Shown here: positions 59,908 through 64,000 of the stretch, in pieces | How the letters are laid out: each line of letters starts with the position of its first letter | Numbering within the stretch: the stretch's first letter is position 1 | Assembly (NCBI GenBank): GCA_036023115.1 | Contig: JAYKKT010000061.1 | Location: forward strand, 16,990,501 to 17,054,500 | Length of the DNA: 64,000 bases | Direction: 5' to 3' | From: Brasenia schreberi | Taxonomy: Eukaryota; Streptophyta; Magnoliopsida; Nymphaeales; Cabombaceae | Position numbers and translations under genes: made by a program | Notes under the pieces: model-generated | Seen by the model: the letters and a program-made list of their open reading frames with translations, nothing else | What the model was told of the DNA's origin: nothing | Database searches by the model: none

Positions 59908-62900
59908 ACTCTGCCCATGTAAGAGATCATCCTTGCATTGCCGATCTCAAGCCGGATAAAGGAGGAGGGTTGTGTTAGGCTTCTGACAGCTAGCATAAAA
60001 CTTTGTCGGATTTTTATACCATGGATTACACAAATTGGCGTTCCCGCCTAGCGATGCGGTGCAGAGCCCGAATGCAGTGATAAGTAAGCAAGGGTCACTA
60101 CATTTTCACCCGAATGTAGTGAATCAATTGCAGAGAGGGTTCCAACATCATGGACGGATGTGGGTAAAGAAGTTAGTCCCGCTACATTGTTGCCCGAATA
60201 TAGTAAATAATTTACAAAGAGGGACTCCGCATTTTCAATATGGACGAATGCGGGAGGTAAGGAAGCTAGTCCTAGATAATAAGATTCATATTGGTTCTTG
60301 GAATATCGAAACATTATCCGGTAAGCTATTGGATGTGATAATACTATGATTCGAAGAAAGATTCATATTCTATGTTTACAAGAGATAAAGTGGGTTAGAG
60401 AAAAAGCAAAGGAGATAGAAGATACAGGTTTTAAATTATGGTACTCAGGTAAGGAAAATGCTCAAAACGGACTTGATATTATCATAAATAAACAACGATA
60501 TGGTGACCGAATTATGACGTTGAAATTAGTGTTAGGAGCAGAGGTTTTGAATATAGTTTGTGCTTACACACCCCAAATAGGACTAGAAGTTAGTATAAAG
60601 ACAACTTTTTGGGAAGAGTTAGATAAGGTGATTCAAAGGATTTCACAAGAGGAGATGATTTGTTTAGGAGGAGACTTAAATGAACATGTCGGTAAAGAGG
60701 CATTAGGATATCAAGGTATTCATGAAAACTTTGGTTTTGGGATATAAATGAGGAAGGTAGGGAGATTTTAAATTTTGCTATGGCATTTGATCTCTTTATA
60801 GTCAATACAATCTTCAAAAAACGAGATGAACATTTAATTACTTATAAAAGTGGCTTATCATAAACACAAATGGATTACTTTATTTGTAGAAAAAAAGAGA
60901 GTGTATTGTAACGATTGTAAGGTAATTCCAGGAGAAAGCTTAACCACCCAACATCGACTTTTAGTTATGGATTTAGAAATAAAAAAATGGACAAAGAAGA
61001 AAAGAGTGCATCGAGCTATTCGGACTAAATGGTGAAACCTCAAAAGTGAGAAAGAAGATATATTTAAACAGAAAGTCCTTCAAGGAGATGTTTGGAATTA
61101 TGTTGGCACACCCTATGATATGTGGAACAATATAGCTATAAATATTAGGAAAGTGGCGAAAGATGTGTTAGGGGTATCTAAGGGAGGTGTACCGGCACAA
61201 AAAGAAGCTTGGTGGTGGAGTGAAGTAGTACAAAATAAAATCAAGGCAAAGAGGGCATGTTATAAATTACATTATGCTAAGAAAACTAGTGAAATTTTAG
61301 AAGCTTATAAGAAAGCAAAGAAAGAAGCGAAAAAGGCCGTTAGTGAAGCAAAAGCTAAGATTTGGGAGGACTTATATAAAAACTCAACTCAAAAGAGGGT
61401 GAAAGAGATATTTTTAGGATAGGTAGGGCTAGAGATAAGAAAACTAAAGATTTTAATTATATTAGATGCATCAAAGATGAGGATGAAAAAATTATAGTGG
61501 CAAATGATGATATAAGAAATAGATGAAAAAACCATTTTTATAAGCTTTTTAATAAAAATAAAATATTAGTATTAGCTTAGGAGAGTTAGCCAAATCAGAA
61601 AAGTATATAAACCGCAATTTCTACTGACGTATTCAAAAGAATGAAGTAAAAGAGGCTCTTAAACATATAAAGGCTGGTAAAGTGGTAGTACCAGACAATA
61701 TTCCTATAGAAGTTAGGAAAATACTAGGAGAAATAGTAATCACTTGGCTCATAAGACTACTTAATGAAATATGAAGAAACCAAAGGATGCTCGAAGAATG
61801 GAGAGTGAGTACACTTATACCCATATATAAGAACAAGGAAGACATTTAGAATTGTGTGAATTATCAAGGTATCAAGTTAATGAGCCATAGTATGAAATTA
61901 TGGAAAAGAATTATCGAAGGTAGGTTAAGACAAATATGAAGTACAACAAAGAACCAATTTGGATTCATGTCAGGCATATGTACTATTAAAGTGATTCATC
62001 TTTTGAGATGTCTTATGAAACATTTTAGAGCAAAAAAGAAAGACCTTCACATGATATTTATTAATCTAAAAAAAGCTTACGATAAGGTACTAAAGTAGGT
62101 TCTTTGGAGAACCTTGAAAAAAAGAGGTATCCCATTGACATACTAATACCTTATATGAAACATGTGCGATAGTGCAAAAACATGTGTGAGAACTCATCCA
62201 GGAATGACAAACTTCTTTGAAGTTAATATTGGGTTACATCAAGGATCAACTTTAAGTCCATACTTGTTTATAATGGTGATTGATGAGTTAACAAAACATA
62301 TTCAAGATGAAGTACCTTGGTATATGTTATTTGCAGATAACATTATGTGGAGTTGTCTAAGGAAAAAGTTAATAGAAAATTGGAACTATGGAGAGAAACA
62401 TTAGAAAGCAAAGGCCTTCGACTTAGTAGGACAAAGACAGAATATATGAAATATAAGTTTGATGATTTGGTTACTTCAGAGGTCATAAAAATTAAAATCG
62501 GCACACATTGCATCCCTCAAAAGGAAAGATTTAAATACCTAGGGTCAATTTTTCAAAGTAATGAAAGAATTGATGGAGATGTTACACATAGAATTAATGA
62601 TGGTTGGTTAAAATGGAGAGGAGCTTCAGGTATTCTTTGTGATAAGAAGATACCATTAAAGTTAAAAGGTAAATATTATAGAGTAGCAATTAGACCTATC
62701 ATGTTTTATGGTTCTGAGTGTTGGGCAGTTAATCATAACATGTACAAAAGATGTCTGTGATAAAAATGAGGATGTTGAGATAGATGAGTGGTTATACAAG
62801 AAAAGACCACATATATAATGAGGTTATTAGAAACACATTAGGAGTGGCACCAATAGAGGATAAAATGAGATAATATCATTTAAGATAGTTTGGACATATA

Positions 62901-63141
62901 GAAAGAAGATCAAAAGAAGAACGTGTAACAAGGTATGAAAAACTAAATTTGGAAAGTATTAAAAGAGGTAGAGGACGACAACAAAAGTGTTGAAAAGAAA
63001 CAATAAAGAATGATGTAGCTTATTGTGAGTTAAATGCTAACATGGCATATGATAGGACTTTGTGGAAACAAAGAATCTATGTAGTCGACCCCGTCTAGTA
63101 TGGGAAAAGGCTTAGTTGTTGTTGTTGATGATGATGATGAT
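59908..63141 (+). mobile_element. RTE-type LINE, complete length, decayed
   Basis: About 3.23 kb. It has a 5' leader beginning ACTCTGCCCATGTAAG, a single pol frame broken into pieces, and a 3' tail of (GTT)n then (GAT)n. The endonuclease spans about 60270-60750: SWNIETLSGK, LCLQEIKW, a GGDLNEHVG block holding a catalytic D and N, and the 'AYTPQIG' block. A lysine-rich linker lies at 61120-61420. Reverse transcriptase spans about 61620-62400: [32 protein letters not shown] and LFADNI, where the usual second Asp of A-D-D is Asn. The C-terminal part is at 62400-63000. The length and leader-to-tail order match plant RTE elements. Stops and frameshifts make it inactive. Flanked by a likely target duplication. 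Confidence 0.85.
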
Positions 63142-64000
63142 ATTGAAAAAGTTATAATAGGGTGTCAAAAGATATTTTGAGAGAACCTTATAAAAAAGAG
63201 TTATTCTTTTGACATGCATCAATCTTATAATAGACATGTATCTGGTAAATAAATATGTGAGGACCCATAAAGAAATGATGTTGTGTTAGTTGATAAGTCT
63301 AAAGAAAAAGTTAATAGAAAATTGAAACTATAGAGAGAAATATTAAAAAGTAAAGGCTTCTGACTTAGTTGAACAAAGATATAATATATGTGATACAAGT
63401 TTGATAGTTTGGTAATTTTAGGTAACATAGAAATTAAGGTTGGCACATATGCATCCTTCATAAGAAAAGTTTGAAATACCTAAAATTAGTTTTCAGAGTT
63501 ATGAAAAAATTGATGTTGATGTTACTTATAAAATTAGTGCAAGTTGATTAAAATGGATAAGTGCATTGGGTATTCTATGTGACAAGAAGATACCATTAAA
63601 GTTAAATAAATGTTATAGAGTAGCAATTAGACCTACTATATTATATAGTTCTAAGTCTTTGATAGTATATCATCGATATGTATAAAAGGTGTTTTTGGTA
63701 GAAATGTAGACGCTGAGATGGATGTGTAGTTACACAAGGAAAGACCATATGTATAATGAGCTTATTAGACACAAATTGGGAGTAGCGCTAGCAGATGATT
63801 AAATGAGAGAAAATCATTTAAGATAGTTTAGGCACATAGAAAGACTACTAAAAGAAGCTCTAATAAGAAGGTATGAGAAACTAGATTGTGAAAATATTAA
63901 AAGAAAAAGAAGAATGTCAAAAATTGTTAGAAGAAAATAATAAAGAATGATATAGCTTATCTTGAGTTAACTATTAGTATGGTACATAATTGAGCTCTAT
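63142..64000 (+). mobile_element. older RTE-type LINE, right half of the interrupted copy
   Basis: It begins ATTGAAAAAGTTATAATAGGGTGTC, continuing the reverse transcriptase of 59600-59907. It has an internal gap near 63250-63280 relative to the complete copy, then follows its 3' part to the window edge (KEKVNRKLKL, LIRHKLGVA and similar). It is more diverged than the younger copy. Confidence 0.75.

Noticed and set aside
1..64000. CRISPR array, prokaryotic operon or integrated viral genome
   Set aside because: No regularly spaced short repeats with unique spacers, no ribosome-binding-site-led operons, and no viral replication or capsid gene set. The reverse transcriptases all belong to LTR elements and LINEs.

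Overview
This window is nuclear DNA of a flowering plant. The evidence is spliced genes with GT-AG introns, a TORTIFOLIA1-like microtubule protein, a plant-type dynein light chain, plant LTR retrotransposons (Ty3/gypsy and Ty1/copia), RTE- and L1-type LINEs, hAT and FAR1/OTU Mutator transposases, and tRNA-derived SINE relics. A dicot or magnoliid is plausible, but the species cannot be fixed from the sequence alone. No prokaryotic operon, CRISPR array or organelle block is present.

Layout. 1-10273 is a nest of LTR elements. A gypsy element on the minus strand (gag-protease 1-2454, long LTR 2577-5851 with a tandem array and a G-rich tract) sits in the end of a plus-strand copia element. A small gag-bearing LTR element (7387-10032) sits inside the 3' LTR of that same copia element. 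10274-17100 is intergenic DNA with LINE and SINE relics, a MITE and one odd repeat-containing ORF. 17199-20978 is the best gene, a four-exon TORTIFOLIA1-like gene preceded by a start-stop uORF and followed by an RTE LINE 3' end. 22025-34275 is mostly repeats: a local tandem array, two RTE LINE pieces, an L1 relic and a deleted copia element with both LTRs, the last four on the minus strand.

35110-36206 is a broken copy of a CNOT4-like RING protein gene. 37060-49087 is a pair of hAT transposons in inverted orientation around a spacer of about 6.2 kb. The spacer holds a decayed FAR1/OTU Mutator-like transposase and a plant-mobile-domain fragment. 49942-50347 is an intact two-exon dynein light chain gene with a TATA box. 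54905-58300 is a decayed minus-strand copia pol. 59600-64000 is a complete-length but decayed RTE LINE inserted into an older RTE copy.

Only two genes look able to make a normal host protein: the TORTIFOLIA1-like protein and the LC8-type dynein light chain. Nearly everything else is transposon DNA at different stages of decay, and its order of insertion can be read from the nesting. I found no clearly new biological system. The most unusual items are the inverted hAT pair with its FAR1-OTU cargo, the start-stop uORF two bases before the main ATG, the alternating two-type tandem array in the gypsy LTR, and the minus-strand ORF with a repeated YTWP..LE.YWD motif.
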